From assembly GCA_003557485.1 (NCBI GenBank), contig PWOI01000197.1, positions 1-5,106 of the forward strand: a stretch of 5,106 nt of DNA. Direction: 5' to 3'. The notes beneath the pieces were generated by a model that saw nothing but the letters and a program-made list of their open reading frames with translations, did not search any database and had not been told where the DNA came from. This stretch comes from Elusimicrobiota bacterium. GTDB taxonomy: Bacteria; CG03; SLGR01; PWQF01. A program made the translations under genes and the position numbers. This document shows, one piece after another, positions 4,839 to 5,106 of this stretch. The first letter of the stretch is position 1. Every line of letters starts with the position of its first letter.

Positions 4839-4922
4839 ACAATTAATAATACAGAAACAGTTAGTTTGTCAAATTTTCCGATAAATATTAAAGAGATTAA
4901 CGAATATAGGATATTCATATAA
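4818..4922 (+). CDS. Possible 34-aa small ORF with a sequestered start
   Basis: ATG at 4818 has GGAG (4810-4813) 4 nt upstream and opens a 34-codon frame beginning MPQITAITINNTETVSL and ending EYRIFI. A plus-strand TATAAT (4772-4777) lies upstream without a good -35 box. The GG of the ribosome binding site is in the stem TATAGCGG/CCGCTATA, and the TG of the start codon lies in an inverted-repeat arm, so translation would be structurally controlled if this strand is transcribed. It resembles the start of a larger protein that has been cut short, but no continuation is visible. It competes with the minus-strand RNA interpretation. Confidence 0.25.
   Translation: MPQITAITINNTETVSLSNFPINIKEINEYRIFI
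4843..4872 (-). promoter_or_regulatory. Candidate promoter of the structured RNA
   Basis: On the minus strand, a perfect TTGACA (4867-4872) is followed by TATTAT (4846-4851, 15-bp spacer) or TATTAA (4843-4848, 18-bp spacer). Either would start transcription within a few bases of 4838, the first base of the TATAGCGG stem. Confidence 0.4.
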
Positions 4923-4958
4923 ATAAAGCGTACTATATTATCGGTATATGAAAGATGT

Positions 4959-5105
4959 TTAAATTAGGGAGTTACTGTTAGTTTGTATCCTGCGTGGGCA
5001 GCCAGCCCCTTCGGGGCGAACCTTTTTAAAATCATAAGAGCCTACTCCCTCCACCCTCCTTAAATCCGCCTGCTCGCCGTTCCTCGCACTCTCGCGCTCG
5101 GCTCC
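4959..5105 (-). CDS. Possible 3' end of a minus-strand gene entering from the right edge
   Basis: A frame open from the window edge for 48 codons ends with TAA at 4959-4961. Readable parts include ARNGEQADLRRVEGVG and DFKKVRPEGAGC, then PRRIQTNSNSLI. Other frames of this GC-rich segment are also open for 24 codons or more, so openness alone is weak evidence. It may be a non-coding repeat rather than a gene. The terminator at 4728-4753 is too far downstream to support it directly. Confidence 0.2.
   Translation of the reverse strand, partial: GAERESARNGEQADLRRVEGVGSYDFKKVRPEGAGCPRRIQTNSNSLI
4966..5050. repeat. Nested inverted repeats near the right edge
   Basis: AGGGAGT (4966-4972) and ACTCCCT (5044-5050) are 7-nt inverted repeats. 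They enclose a GC-only 5-bp hairpin GCCCC-TTC-GGGGC (5005-5017). Five T at 5023-5027 follow the inner hairpin after GAACC on the plus strand, so it could be a poor terminator. From 5051 to 5106 the plus strand is a pyrimidine-rich, CTCG-rich stretch very unlike the AT-rich DNA before it. Confidence 0.35.
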
Positions 5106-5106
5106 G

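Noticed and set aside
4858-4986. Approximate 12-nt direct repeat (GTTAGTTTGT core at 4860 and 4977)
   Set aside because: Short, AT-rich and with one mismatch in 12 nt; compatible with chance and not tied to any other structure.
1-5106. CRISPR array, tRNA, rRNA or transposase
   Set aside because: No regularly spaced repeats of CRISPR size, no cloverleaf with TTCRA-type arm, no rRNA-like tract and no transposase motif were seen on either strand.

Overview
This is a bacterial window of mixed base composition. The minus-strand genes and the spacers are AT-rich. The plus-strand coding sequences and the last ~60 bases are clearly richer in GC. A glycogen/starch synthase C-terminus, sigma70-like promoters, Shine-Dalgarno sites and intrinsic terminators point to a bacterium. 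The phylum cannot be fixed from the sequence; frequent ATA, AGA and AGG codons argue against a close relative of E. coli.

Layout from left to right. (1) 2-232, plus strand: 3' end of a GlgA-type glycogen synthase. (2) 229-1255, minus strand: a two-gene MNT/HEPN toxin-antitoxin-like operon. A winged-helix nucleotidyltransferase comes first and a HEPN protein second. It is driven by a near-consensus promoter whose -10 to -35 interval is filled by a 24-bp near-perfect palindrome. The glgA and HEPN stop codons overlap, and both transcripts appear to share one bidirectional terminator. (3) 1429-2241, plus strand: a membrane-anchored alpha/beta-hydrolase, probably translated from a leaderless mRNA. 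(4) 2379-2882, plus strand: a complete 167-aa protein of a conserved but uncharacterised family. (5) 2957-4164, minus strand: a second toxin-antitoxin-like operon, an AbiEii-family nucleotidyltransferase followed by an XRE-type regulator overlapping it by one base. Its promoter region carries two copies of a 15-nt direct repeat at 23-bp spacing. (6) 4223-5106: a gene-poor, AT-rich stretch. It holds a possible short promoter-to-terminator transcript, a 68-aa small protein on the minus strand, a striking minus-strand promoter/pseudoknot/terminator unit (4728-4872) that looks like an undescribed small structured RNA, and a GC-rich edge with inverted repeats.

The two minus-strand operons use related chemistry (DNA polymerase beta-like nucleotidyl transfer) but pair it with different partners: a HEPN RNase fold in one and an XRE repressor in the other. 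Each has repeat DNA positioned over its own promoter, as expected for autoregulated toxin-antitoxin modules. They flank plus-strand genes that look like resident chromosome, so the window reads as a chromosomal backbone with two defence/TA insertions. The most novel candidates are the pseudoknot RNA unit and the two operator arrays.
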